Both the position numbers and the translations under genes were made by a program. Below are positions 10,797 through 21,378 of a stretch of DNA of 64,000 nucleotides, in pieces. How positions within the stretch are numbered: the first letter of the stretch is position 1; the number at the start of each line of letters is the position of its first letter. The notes below the pieces were generated by a model. That model was not told where the DNA came from. It did not search any database and saw nothing but the letters and a program-made list of their open reading frames with translations. The stretch comes from Paraphysomonas bandaiensis (taxonomy: Eukaryota > Chrysophyceae): the NCBI GenBank assembly GCA_965644295.1, contig CBFFRP010000376.1, positions 124,001-188,000 on the forward strand, written 5' to 3'.

Positions 10797-12782
10797 TATA
10801 CAATATGTTTATATCAGATTAATGGTTTGTCATCTCCGTTACGAGTCCACTGTGTATGTGGTGTATAGGTAGTTGAAAGATATATTCTTTTATTATGCAT
10901 TGTTGATTTCTGAAGAATTCTTGTAATCGACTTGAAACTTACGATTGAGTTGTTTTACACCCTCACACTTTGTGTTTATGAACCTTGAACCTCGACCCCC
11001 ATGAGTATATGCAGCAAAAACTCTTCAACTGCCACGGAACTATGCTATCTAATTTTATGCCTAGTTTTGTCAATTTTCAAAGTACCGCAGAGTTTTACCA
11101 TTAACTGTTTATAAGGCTATAATTAATTATACTTGTGAGATACTAAAAAGGTCAGTATACACTTCAACCTCTAACATTGGCAAATAACAACCTAAGCACC
11201 TCCACAACAATCGCTGTGATACACAGCAAAAGCTGAATGAATAACGGCTTTGAAATATTCAAGCATAGTAAGATAAATGACGTATCACTAGCAGTAGTGT
11301 GTGTGCAAGTATACACTCATACAGAGAAAGAGAAGTATATGTGCAAGAACCATGGAGTAGATTCAATAATTAACACTTAACACAATTTATTCATCAGGAT
11401 CGCAACATGTGAATTAATTTCATGGGTTTTAAACAAACAGATGAACTAGTACCAAATGGGGTTTATAATTAGCAGTGCAGAGAATGTTCACTAGGGAAAG
11501 TCCTATTGAAGCAAATGATGGGATCAGGGTGGTCTCAATTAGCAAACCATCCCGCAAGTCTCACGCGGATTGGTGTGACAAGGTTCGAAATTAATTAACT
11601 GGAATGAGTCCTTTAAATGACTGTATGTCCAAAAGCGAAAGCGAAAGGTGCCGCCCTATGCCTGGAAAAGATGGCGCCTTTTATATCTGATGCAACTGGG
11701 TGGTTATTATGGACGATCTACCTTTTTCTTTTATCCTGGATGATACCAGGAAATACTCTAACTCTTGGAAACTATAGTATCCAAAACAACCTCAATAAAG
11801 TCTTACAAGCGGCGTATGGCGTGGGTGTGATTTATTATTGATGCCTTACGATTAATTGCTTACAAAATATAGTACTAAATGTCTGATTATTAGCAATATA
11901 TATAGGCGTGTTTAAGAGTCAGAACTAATTCTTCATTGTAATTTAACTAACCAGTGCTTAACTGTAATATCCTACTATTTAATGCTACGATAACTGCATG
12001 TGCGTCACCGCAAGCACCAAGAGAGGTGCAACCACGTTTGCTCTCTCTGTCACTCAAAGCAAACGCAGTGAGCAAGCAGAATGTTGGTATAGCAGCCCAA
12101 TACCCGGGTTACCCTTCAGGTGGACCCATTCCCGGATGCCTGTTTATTCGTTAGGGCCCAAAGACGTCTACACAAGTGACACTTATTGGTGTCGTCCCTT
12201 GTACCACAAAAGCATTCGGCTATGAGTGGGCAGAACAATATCTGCTGACTATGTTTGCGGCTCACGTTAGTTCCCAGAGAGAATCCCCCAGAACACCACG
12301 AAAAAGGTTCGAGTCCAACTTTGTTGAGGGGACGCACAAGCTGCTTCCGTAGCGCTACATATAGTAAGATATGAGAATTTTCGCTAGTTAGTTACAGAGG
12401 TAGAAGTTTATCTAGCTTGACTAGCTTTCACCTAGCTACTTAACTGGTCACGATTCTTGACGCCTATTGCTAAATAAAAAGACTTTCAATATATATATAT
12501 ATCGAAGAGTCTAATTTATCACAAATCTTATTCAGTAACTCATGATGTGATGTTTTTGATATATACACCAAAATTATGATGTATTGATTACTACTATATA
12601 TATTACACGAGTATGTAAAAAGATATGAACTTCTAGGTGCCTTTGCGTGATTCACTTAGCATCTAACTTCATATTATCATTATATTGCACTACCTACACG
12701 CCACAAAACCAGTGCTATATCCACCTCCACTAGTTCCATTTCAGAAAGTGCACTTTAACAAACAAAATATACTATTACACCA
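10797..12782. other. Gene-poor tract between CSN7 and the PH/EF-hand gene
   Basis: About 2 kb without a supported gene. The right part holds the TIR element listed at 11880-12484. The remainder (10797-11879) is AT-rich; an uninterrupted 74-codon frame at 11617-11841 has no recognisable similarity. Confidence 0.5.
11880..12484. mobile_element. Non-autonomous TIR element, copy A (about 605 bp)
   Basis: The left end reads GTCTGATTATTAGCAAT followed by AGGCGTG and GAGTCAGAACTAA. The right end is its inverted partner, CGCCTATTGCTAAATAAAAAGAC. Inside, a second inverted block pairs CCTACTATTTAATGCTACG and TGTGCGTCACCGC on the left with GACGCACAAGCTGCTTCCGTAGCG on the right. No transposase frame exists. 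The middle (12148-12330) is shared with copies near 42.7, 52.4 and 53.3 kb. A clear target-site duplication could not be read by eye. Confidence 0.65.
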
Positions 12783-14688
12783 CTAAAATAACGACGCATT
12801 CTCAGGGTTCAGAGTGCAGCGAAGCCACCACGCCTCAGCCAGTAAAAATTCAGCAAAACTGATTGTACCATCTCCATCCACATCTGCAGCCTCAAACATT
12901 TTGAGTAACTTTTTCTGGGCTTCTGCAAGCTGTTGGTAATGCATTCGCCGGTACTCTTCAGCTTGGAAAAAACTGTCATCGGAATTGTTTTCTTGCAACA
13001 GCTCAGTGAACTTAGCGTCGATCAGCTCCTTTCTCTGAGCAGTTCGGTTTCGTACGAGCTCCTCCAGTTCTACCCTTGACACACATCCGTCTCCATTGAC
13101 ATCATAAGCCTCAAATGTGTTTTTGATATTCAATCTCTCCTCTTCCGAGAGCAATTTCATCACCTCCGTCCGGTTGTCCTCACAAAGTACATCATAGCAC
13201 AGGTCGGCTTTCAGGTGCACGGCATTTATGGCCAGACATCCGTTCAGGCGTGCCGACGGATTAAAGTAGATAGGGTCTAGCATATTTTTAGGTAGTCCTT
13301 TGGGAACCAAGGCAACGGGCTCGATCCATAACTCCTGCATATTACCCATCATGCCTATAGCCCGTTTAACTTCGAAAGGGAAAACCGCACAGCATCGTTT
13401 GCGGAGCACCAATGGGTTCGGTACATATAGCGGCTTCATGCGCCCTTCAAAGCTAAGATTAATCCGAATGTGCGATACATTGGGTATATCGTTAGGAACG
13501 TGCACATCCTTGTACTTCTTCATAATGCTTAGGATCTCAGGGTCTGAGGAATACACTTCGAAAGAATCACTGTCCCCTGACACTTCCCCAGTAATTCCCG
13601 AGGTGAAAGAAGGATCCACATTGCATGTAACAAAACCATTGTATAGTGCAGAAGTAGGATCCTTTACCAGCCCCAACAGAGTATCGAGAAGTTCTAAACG
13701 ACGCTCAGAACACTCCGCAGCAACATCGTCCATCTTTTTCTCATCCTGTGCAATTTCTTCAAGTTCGTAATCTGTTAGTCCCAGCGCCTCCTCAGTCACA
13801 TATACATCAAAGTCCACCACTGTCAACCAGTCCATGCCAGGTGCAGGACGAACACAAAGTACGTCCACCATATTGCTATCAATGCCTGTAACACACAGTT
13901 ATAGAATGGGGACACGGTCGGGCATTTACCATACCAAGTGATCTACAGATATCCCCTCTAAACATTTCTTCGAACTGGTTCCGCTGCGTTGATCCAGGTG
14001 GCATTGTATTTATATCTACATCTAAGCGAAGGCAAGGTGATCCTGACGATGCTGTTTGGAAAGGATTCGTAATGTCTTCCAGCTTGTCACCACTTTCGTC
14101 GGATGGTTTGGAGTCGCCTACACCGATCAATGTGAGTCGCTTTTCCGGAGATTCTGAGCTTCTTGGTGCAATCGGCGATCCATGCAAAGTGGAAATATTG
14201 CTGACTGTTTCCTGTATTGTGCGTATACTACGGAGAGTCTGACTCTCAGATGGGTTGGCACCCCACCTGTCCCTCTGTATCTTACCACGCTCCGTAGCTA
14301 TCCCAATTGCATAATTTAATGTATCCATCCATGCCTCCATTTGAGATTCCGAGTCGCATCCCATCATAACATTCATCCCATCGGCACATATGAGCTGAAA
14401 GGCGTTGAGGAGGTTGGACCCTCCGCTCTTAGCAATAGTAGCGCTATCAAGAGAAAAACTCTGTCTCGGACTCTTCTCTTCCGGTGAGTGATAGTAAGAC
14501 AGGGAGTAGTTCTCATGTCCGGATATCTGCAGCCGTAACACGAACCATCTCTTCTGCCACTTCCCTTTACTGAGAGTGCTCCCTCTACCCGCACGCTTAT
14601 TCAGATAGCCGCAACAAGCATCACGCTGATTGTCCCACACGCGCAGCTTTTCTCTCTCTAGTCGAGGAAGGTAAGATAACTGATCCAT
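12783..14688 (-). CDS. PH-domain and EF-hand protein (618 aa, 2 exons)
   Basis: Minus-strand exons are 14688-13935 and 13885-12783, with one 49-nt intron. Residues about 20-130 form a pleckstrin-homology domain: CGYLNKRAGRGSTLSKGKWQ, then KRWFVLR, and the closing helix MEAWMDTLNYAIG. A variable linker and a 250-residue region of unknown fold follow. The C-terminus has two canonical EF-hands with loops D-V-N-G-D-G-C-V-S and D-V-D-G-D-G-T-I-S and a degenerate one between them. Binding to phosphoinositide membranes under calcium control is inferred. The start MDQLSYL was preferred over an upstream in-frame ATG, because the latter would translate an (AT)n repeat as YIYIYI. No orthologue was recognised. 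Confidence 0.8.
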
Positions 14689-15018
14689 GCTTCCCGCAGC
14701 GATATATATATATATATATACGGAAAGTGAGAGAGATGGATATGTGTGTGTGTTGTGTATGTCGAGCTGTGGATGACGGCACTGTATATACATAACGAGC
14801 GATAAGGCGATAAGGTGTCGTAGTTACTCAGAGTAGAAACATGGATATTAGGACAATTATAGTGCAAAAATGGTGTATTTTATCGTATCTGTGAGGATTT
14901 CTCTACTAAAAAGGTGGATTTTCAAGTCGCTCTATGCCACTGTGTGTTGCATCGACTAGAGCCTAGAGACACTATACAGTATGTTGACAGCATCCCGCTG
15001 GTCTTACTTCAAGAGATA
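14689..15018. other. Divergent intergenic region with (AT)n run
   Basis: About 330 bp separating divergent starts. It holds an AT dinucleotide run at about 14702-14720 and no supported gene. Confidence 0.5.
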
Positions 15019-16297
15019 ATGAGAAGTGACGATGAAGCATCACTGGAAGTGGACGGGTCAACTCTTGAAGGCGGCGGACAGATATATCGCGTGTCGCTGT
15101 GTTTAGCCGGACTGTTACGAGTCAAGTGTCACATTCATAGCATAAGAAGCGGAAGACCGAAGCCTGGACTATCAGCACAGCATGTGACAGGTCATCATCA
15201 TATCTTCTTCTAGTAGTGATCTTATACTATCTATGACAGTCTCAGAGGTCATTCAGTTCATAACAAGGGGTCATATCGAGGGCGCTACTTTAGGCAGCGG
15301 GTCTGTGCGATATGCACCATACGAACGAGGAGCCATTTCATTATCACGAGCTATAAGAAAACATGTTGGAACAGCTGGTGCAATTACTCTCATTGTCCAA
15401 GCCGCGTTGCCGTGCTTGGTGTTTTACGCCCAGAGTAGCGGCAGCATACTCGAAATGACAGGCGGGACAAATGTCGCTTTCGCCCCGCCAGTGGATCACT
15501 TGTCTAATGTCCTTCTGCCAATATTAAGTCGTATGGGAGTTCGTGCTGAAGTTAAATCGTTTCAAAGGGGTTATTATCCCACAGGTGGTGGCAATGTCTG
15601 CATGGATATCCAATCAGTACGCGCCCCACTTCACCCGTTGTTGTGTGATGAAAGAGGACGTATTGTGTCTGTTCATTTAGTTAGTTTTGGACATGGCCCA
15701 GCGGTCACCACGGAAATATCTCAGTGTCTTGAGGACAAGCTCACGAATGTCCTGCGTGATTTTATGCTATCTAGGCCTCAATTTGTAGTCTCTGAATTCG
15801 AGGAGGTCACTGTGCACAGAGACGTAGGAACAGTGGGTGTGGAAGTAACTAATGCACAAAGACAGAATGAAAGGGGATCAAAAAGGAAGAGAGGACGAGC
15901 TCCACGGGATTCATCCCTCGGAGCCCAAGTTTGGTGTATTACAGAAACTGGAGATATACTGAGTGCCAATGCCCTTGAGTCATGTCGCAACCCCGAACAG
16001 TTCCAGGGAATAGTTGACACACTCTGTGAGACCATATTAAGGAGAATAGCCTTGGTTGTGGAAAGTGGGGCGTGTGTGGACGAACATACTGCAGACCAGT
16101 TGCTTGTGTATATGGCTCTTGCACAAGGGCATTCTCGAATTATATGTCCTCCAGTGGACCCCATAGATAGCACGCTACATATTGATACCGCTATTCATGT
16201 GGTTCAAAGCATTACGAAATGCGAATTTGTAGTGCAAAATTTGGAAAGTGGATGTAGATTGATTACATGTGATGGAATAGGATTTCTCCCTGCTTGA
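15019..16297 (+). CDS. RTCA: RNA 3'-terminal phosphate cyclase (409 aa, 2 exons)
   Basis: Exons are 15019-15190 and 15240-16297; the 49-nt intron interrupts QHVT/VSEV. The family converts RNA 3'-phosphate to 2',3'-cyclic phosphate with ATP through an enzyme-AMP intermediate. Visible hallmarks are LEVDGSTLEGGGQIYRVS at the N-terminus, RSGRPKPGLSAQH, MTGGTNVAFAPPVDHL and FQRGYYPTGGGNV. Near the C-terminus is TLHIDTAIH, whose first histidine corresponds to the adenylylated residue. DEHTADQLLVYMALAQG matches the conserved DQL-MALA segment. The start at MRSDDEAS places the GGGQ motif where it sits in human RTCA; an in-frame ATG 105 bp upstream is less likely. An inserted basic patch (SKRKRGRA) makes it longer than human (366 aa) and could be a nuclear signal. 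Confidence 0.93.
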
Positions 16298-16978
16298 GGT
16301 ACATGTGCAGAAATTGTATTTCTAAGTCAGTTTGTTCGATTTGGTCTCTTTTCTTTTTTTTCTTCTTTATTATTTAGCAAGGAAATGCGGTAATATGTTA
16401 GCTTTGATAAAAAATGCCAACTCAATTAGCAGCCAACAACCTTATCTATAACCTCATCTGCATCCTGTAGGATTATCACATTATCACGTATCCAATAATA
16501 CAAGGGGTGGACCTATGGACTATGGACCTATAACTTATATACCGATATTATATATGCGTGTAAATCTTACAGTCGTATCATGTATCATTGATGAAAAGTC
16601 CTTCCCAGTCCATCATATACACAAAGATATTATACGTATAGATGGAAACACACAAATAAACTCAGTACAATGGTATGAACCAGTGCGTTCGACAAGAAGA
16701 AGACAGTTCATTCTTTGATATAATGCCAACGTAGTGTCCTATGATCAGAAAATCAGCAATCTAAAGGTTGTCATATATTCTTAAAGAAAAATAAGATTTA
16801 CATACTACATTGCACTCCATAAACGTCGCATGCGTTTGAAAACAAGATATATGATTCAATTTTACATTATATTATTACATATGATTCAATTTTACATTAT
16901 ATTATTACAGTAATAATCATATAATCATTAGCGCTCTATTAACCAACGTGATATCAACTATGAAAAGTGTGATAAAAA
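16298..16978. other. Intergenic between convergent genes
   Basis: AT-rich stretch between the 3' ends of RTCA and Serinc. No gene was seen apart from a chance 67-codon frame. It contains the 30-bp tandem duplication listed separately. Confidence 0.5.
16851..16909. repeat. Two tandem copies of a 30-bp unit
   Basis: The unit starting ATATGATTCAATTTTACATT is repeated twice without a mismatch, directly 3' of the Serinc stop on its downstream side. Confidence 0.85.
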
Positions 16979-18304
16979 CTACACAATTCTTGGCTGCAAG
17001 TCCCAAATACTTCTCGGAAATACTCTAAACTGTGGCACAAGAAGACTCACAAGATACATACCAATGCATGCCCATAATGCAGCACCCTGCATCCACATGC
17101 TTTCGCGTCCCATTTGCGGACTATTGGTTCGCTGATCTCCACCTGACTGACCCCAGTCAGTGAGAGTCATGGAAAAATACAAAGGGATGAGGAAAAACAC
17201 AAACCCTGCGTTTACAATTGCTACATGCACTGAGGTGTACTTGGTGCTGCCTGACTCGCACTCAGAGTTTTGACCCTCAATGTTACCGGAAGAAGTACAA
17301 AATGAACACAATTTCCCACATAACCAGCCCAAGCACGAGTTATCGTCATTCGATTTCCCAGTTGATATAGCTAACAGAGATCGTTGTACAGCACCTTCTG
17401 AAAGACCTGCAGATAGTCGCCTTGTCGTAACTACCGCCAGCCATGCCGTGCTGAGTAGTGTCACTAGAATAGCGGTAGACAGAGCAGTAGTGTGAAAATA
17501 GACTCGGGACGAGTGCAGCAGAGGATTGCAGGACTCATCCGGATTCAAAGTAAGGGTAGAATAGCATAAATATGCAGCGTAAAATGACACAATACCAGAG
17601 GTCAGAACAGAACCATTAGAGCCACGTAACTGACAGATTAGAGCTGCAAGCATGAGGAAAAGAGTGGTAGTGATGATTACTCGATTATCAGTGCAATCAC
17701 TCCCACTGAAGTATGTATAAAGTACAGACATCGTAGCGACGAAACAGGCCCCGTAAAAGACGGAAAAAAATAACAGCGCAACTAACCATGGTGAGTTAAT
17801 AGCTGATTCAAGTTCTGTGCCAGCAATAACCCCGCGGATAAGTCTATTCCCTGTTTCTGACCGCGCTACCCAATTCTGATTCCAAGAATAAGCGAAGTCT
17901 AGTAGAAGCAATTGCTGTATCATTAGGTAAATAATTCCTGCGATAGTGGCTATCTTTTCGTATAGATGATATGGAAAATTAGATGGAAATGAAAACGACA
18001 ATACAATTATGCCGCATAGCATCACACCCTTCAGTATGAAGTGAGTGTCAAAGACAGAAGGACAAAAAACAGTGACGATAGTCTGTATGCCGATAGCCCC
18101 GGACACGGCGGATACGAGAAGATATACCATGCCCTTATCATAGAATACACGCATGAGGACAGCAGCCATCCCAGTGAAAAGAAGAACCACAGTGAGTGCT
18201 ATGGTTCCATATCTTCCTGGCACACCATGGGACTCATGCACAGGGTCGATATCGATCTCTATCTGATTCACTGATCGATACGGATCATGTGAGGGTGTTG
18301 TCAT
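16979..18304 (-). CDS. Serinc/TMS1-family membrane protein (441 aa, intronless)
   Basis: This single open frame has about ten hydrophobic segments and the Serinc pattern: SFPSNFPYHLYEKIATIAGI, then IQQLLLLDFAYSWNQNWV (the family motif QLLLLIDFAHSWNE), a loop FSGSDCTDNRV, and a late segment SFYAAYLCYSTLTLNPDESC followed by CNPLLHSSR. The region TKYTSVHVAIVNAGFVFFLI with LTDWGQ matches the C-terminal signature ending in a tryptophan. Serincs are multipass proteins of endomembranes and plasma membrane, linked to serine-lipid handling and lipid scrambling. The N-terminus is longer and more hydrophilic than in animals. The lack of introns is unusual among its neighbours. Confidence 0.88.
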   Translation of the reverse strand: MTTPSHDPYRSVNQIEIDIDPVHESHGVPGRYGTIALTVVLLFTGMAAVLMRVFYDKGMVYLLVSAVSGAIGIQTIVTVFCPSVFDTHFILKGVMLCGIIVLSFSFPSNFPYHLYEKIATIAGIIYLMIQQLLLLDFAYSWNQNWVARSETGNRLIRGVIAGTELESAINSPWLVALLFFSVFYGACFVATMSVLYTYFSGSDCTDNRVIITTTLFLMLAALICQLRGSNGSVLTSGIVSFYAAYLCYSTLTLNPDESCNPLLHSSRVYFHTTALSTAILVTLLSTAWLAVVTTRRLSAGLSEGAVQRSLLAISTGKSNDDNSCLGWLCGKLCSFCTSSGNIEGQNSECESGSTKYTSVHVAIVNAGFVFFLIPLYFSMTLTDWGQSGGDQRTNSPQMGRESMWMQGAALWACIGMYLVSLLVPQFRVFPRSIWDLQPRIV

Positions 18305-19299
18305 GTGTAGTGTGTTAGTTGTGACTGATATATGTGTCCTTTAGCGATGTGTTGCGGATACTGCACTGCTCACTGTTCACTTGTGTAGTTGTTGACTTAT
18401 AGAATAGAAGAGAGGCACAGCAGCAGTGCACTGCAGTGTACTCATAGGTCGATATCTGTATGTCTCTCTCGCTCTTGTTTCGTGTGTATGATACGATTGA
18501 TCACTTGTGTTACAGTCAAGTGCTGCTGTAGGAAGGTGTCTATACAGTGCTGTATTGCATAGAGTAGATACCTGCTGCACAGTAGGATAGCAGCAGTTTA
18601 ACATCCTACTGCTGGTATACAGAGCCGTATATTTCGTAGTATAGCTAGAGAAGAGGACACAGCCAGGAGAGCATCAGCACATCATGCATCACTGTGCAGT
18701 CCATCGGCAGGACGTGAATCTGGCTTTGAGTTGCGATGCTAGCTATGAACGACGCCTATGAGTGACCTTCTTGCATTGTGACGGTAAACTTCAGAAGGCA
18801 TCAGTTATACCTTCTTTAATGTGGTTTAATGAGATGATATTCAAATCCGGAATACGAAATGTCTTCTTTGTTGGCTAGCCCTTGGGGAATCCCTAACAAA
18901 GGCTTTGTAATATCCATTTCGTTTTTACGTCTTTGTAGTTGTGCAGGTAGCTATTCTTAACTTCACACACAGCGACGAAATCAGTTGGTTATAAGTTTTT
19001 ATGGTGATCCGTTTTATGTTTTATAGTCATAGAAAATAGCTAGCTTAATTAATTAGCTTCTCTTGTATTTTTCTGTATACATTCATAAAGCATATATACA
19101 CTACTTCCAGTGTACAATTAGTGCTTCTTTCCTATCGCTACAAAGGCTATTATTTATTGGATGAATTTACGATACTAAAGGCGTAGTACGTGCAGTAGTA
19201 TAGCGATTGCGTATTTCAGCAATAATATTGATAATTAGACAGTATTATAGCTTATAAGTTACAGACACCACATACATAATATCATTGTAAATATCAAGA
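18305..19299. other. Intergenic, upstream of Serinc and downstream of the secreted protein gene
   Basis: About 1 kb with no supported gene. The first 350 bp contain several CTGCTG/GTATAC words (for example CTGCTGGTATACAG near 18609). The rest is AT-rich. Confidence 0.45.
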
Positions 19300-20929
19300 C
19301 TAAGAATAATAAAATATCAGCATAGGAGGAAAAAGACTTTCACTTGAATGCCATACTTGGCCATCATTTGCAAGAGAGTCTTGTGTCCAAACAAGATTAA
19401 GCTGTTGCTGATAAAAGTCATACTGGCAATAGTATATTTCAGTAACGTTCACTATTGTCCATCCATACTTAGAAAACGCTGGGGTTGGAGGTACGTGTGA
19501 GCAATTCCAATCTAAGTAGTCTGGACGGCTTAGACTAGAGCAGGAAGCATTATGCTCAGTCCAGTTTCGGAATCCAGCATACACACTAGCATTTCCCTTT
19601 CCAAATCCACTTCCTTTCTGCAACAGCACGACAGCCTCTATATGGGAACTATTAAGTACATCAGTAACATTATCAGAAAAAGAGAACTTCTGCAACATGG
19701 CATATTCTCCCTCTGGGCCAGCATTATTTCCATTCACGCGCAAGAATTGATGTCCACCGAAATCCGTGCCGGTGTTCTCCTTGCAATTGATCATGGTGTC
19801 TTCTGTGACTGTCTGGCCAGATAGTGCAATACCGGATATATTCCTAGTACTATTTACAGCAGTAGTGTACGAGTAAAATTCAAAAGTTCTAAAGTTCTTG
19901 ATTTGTTCACACATAACTTTAAAGTTGTCAGTAAAGTCAACAGATCCCTGGCAATTAGACTGTGGAGTGATGGTCGCAAGCTCAAGTTGGTGCACACATG
20001 GAGGCCAATAAGTCTGGCAGTTAGGGTCATCGCAATCTGCATATCCATTCAAGTTATTATCCCTGCCATCAGCGCAGTTAGTTTCGGCACATTCGGGGTC
20101 AGCAGAATCTATTAACCCGTCACCATCGTTGTCAATACCGTCGTCACATATCTCTGCGGAGAGAATAATATTGAGTCCACCAAGGATAATAGGGTTGCCT
20201 GAACATAGTATATATAGGCATATTAGCAGAGACACTAAATAACTCATCACACGAACCATCAGAAGGATTTGTAGCTAGAATATTCAATCCTCCGTATCCA
20301 ATAGGGCCAGGATATGCCGTGTGATAGCAGCAATGGTCAAGTGATGTGGGTGTCAGTGTTGGCACAATATCAAGCAATGCATCTTCAACGTAGACCGAAG
20401 CAGTGGAAATAGATACTGTTTCCAGCGGAGCAGCAAGAAATTCATACGAACTGCTACATCCTTCGTGTGTGAGAGCAATGAGTGATCCACTGAGAACATT
20501 GACAAAATTAATAACATCACTCGAACGGTTGCTCAACATGTCCAACTGCGAGCAAGTGATACCCCCACCAACGTTCAAAGCATTGCTCGGAAGGTAAACT
20601 ACTTTGTAATTAGAAAAATCTGTATTGGCTATTTCTGATTCCGTAGTAATGATATCAGCTGTGAAATTGGCTCCTGTTTGCCATTCCACAAATGCTGAGA
20701 GAGCATTACCTCCTCCTATACCGATCCCCACAACATCAGTGACGGCTGATGGGACGGTTGACAAACTAATCGCATACTCGAATATTGTAACCATTAATCC
20801 ACCGCAACTGGAGGCGGTTTCGCAGTGGTTAGCATCATCCGAATCGTCACCGGATATAAAGGTAAACCCTGCGCTAACATAGCGCATACACAGTGCCACC
20901 AGAATGGCATATAGACACGCTATATTCAT
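19300..20929 (-). CDS. Secreted protein with bacterial-type MopE-like acidic repeats (523 aa)
   Basis: Minus-strand exons are 20929-20257 and 20198-19300, with a 58-nt intron beginning GTTCGT. Starting at MNIACLYAILVALCMRYVSA the product has a typical signal peptide. Residues about 40-215 resemble a domain common in bacterial secreted proteins (YKVVYLPSNALNVGGGITCS, then DVINFVNVLSGSLIALTHEG). Next come two cysteine-framed acidic loops, ICDDGIDNDGDGLIDSADPE and NCADGRDNNLNGYADCDD, of the kind found in bacterial surface proteins and in the MopE-like family; they should bind calcium. The last 250 residues have many N-x-S/T sites and cysteines, consistent with an extracellular glycoprotein. The exact function is unknown. 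An upstream ATG at 21004 would mask the signal peptide. Confidence 0.8.
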
Positions 20930-21378
20930 CAGAATACTCTTATGACATCCAACTATTGCTACGGCTCGACAGATAAGGCCGCTGGGATCTGATCGCTCTA
21001 TCATACACAGCAGTCACGATACCGTTCCAGCCCAGTCGGCTGTGTCGGATAGTGTGTACGCATGCCGCATACTATACACACTATACACTGAACCGATCGG
21101 ATCGCACCGGATCTCTTCTGTATATGCGGTATACCGACAGTATACTATTTCAAAACACAGAGCATACAGCACAGCAGTTGTGTAGGGGGGTATGCAGTGG
21201 GTGAGTTGCAGTAGAGTGTGAGATGAAGTCCATGATACGCCACTATGTCATCCCTGATCCCTCCTACGAGGAACTGATGACGCTAAGTGATTAAAGGGAA
21301 ATGATTAACACAACGACCGAGAATGGCCTGACTCATTTCTACCCCTCATTGTCTCCAGATTATTGTATGTAAGGAACC
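20930..21378. other. Divergent intergenic region
   Basis: Separates the secreted-protein gene from the RRM gene. It contains repeated GTATAC-type words around 21060-21150. No gene was seen. Confidence 0.45.

Noticed and set aside
11581-11600. Possible tRNA (AAGGTTCGAAATT)
   Set aside because: The B-box-like word lacks the closing CC and no cloverleaf could be formed; no tRNA or rRNA gene was found anywhere in the window.
14702-14793. Upstream ATG extending the PH/EF-hand protein by 35 residues
   Set aside because: The extension would encode a YIYIYI tract from an AT microsatellite in the 5' flank; MDQLSYL is a more natural start.
16515-16718. 67-codon ORF between RTCA and Serinc
   Set aside because: Compositionally random, no splice partners, lies between convergent 3' ends.
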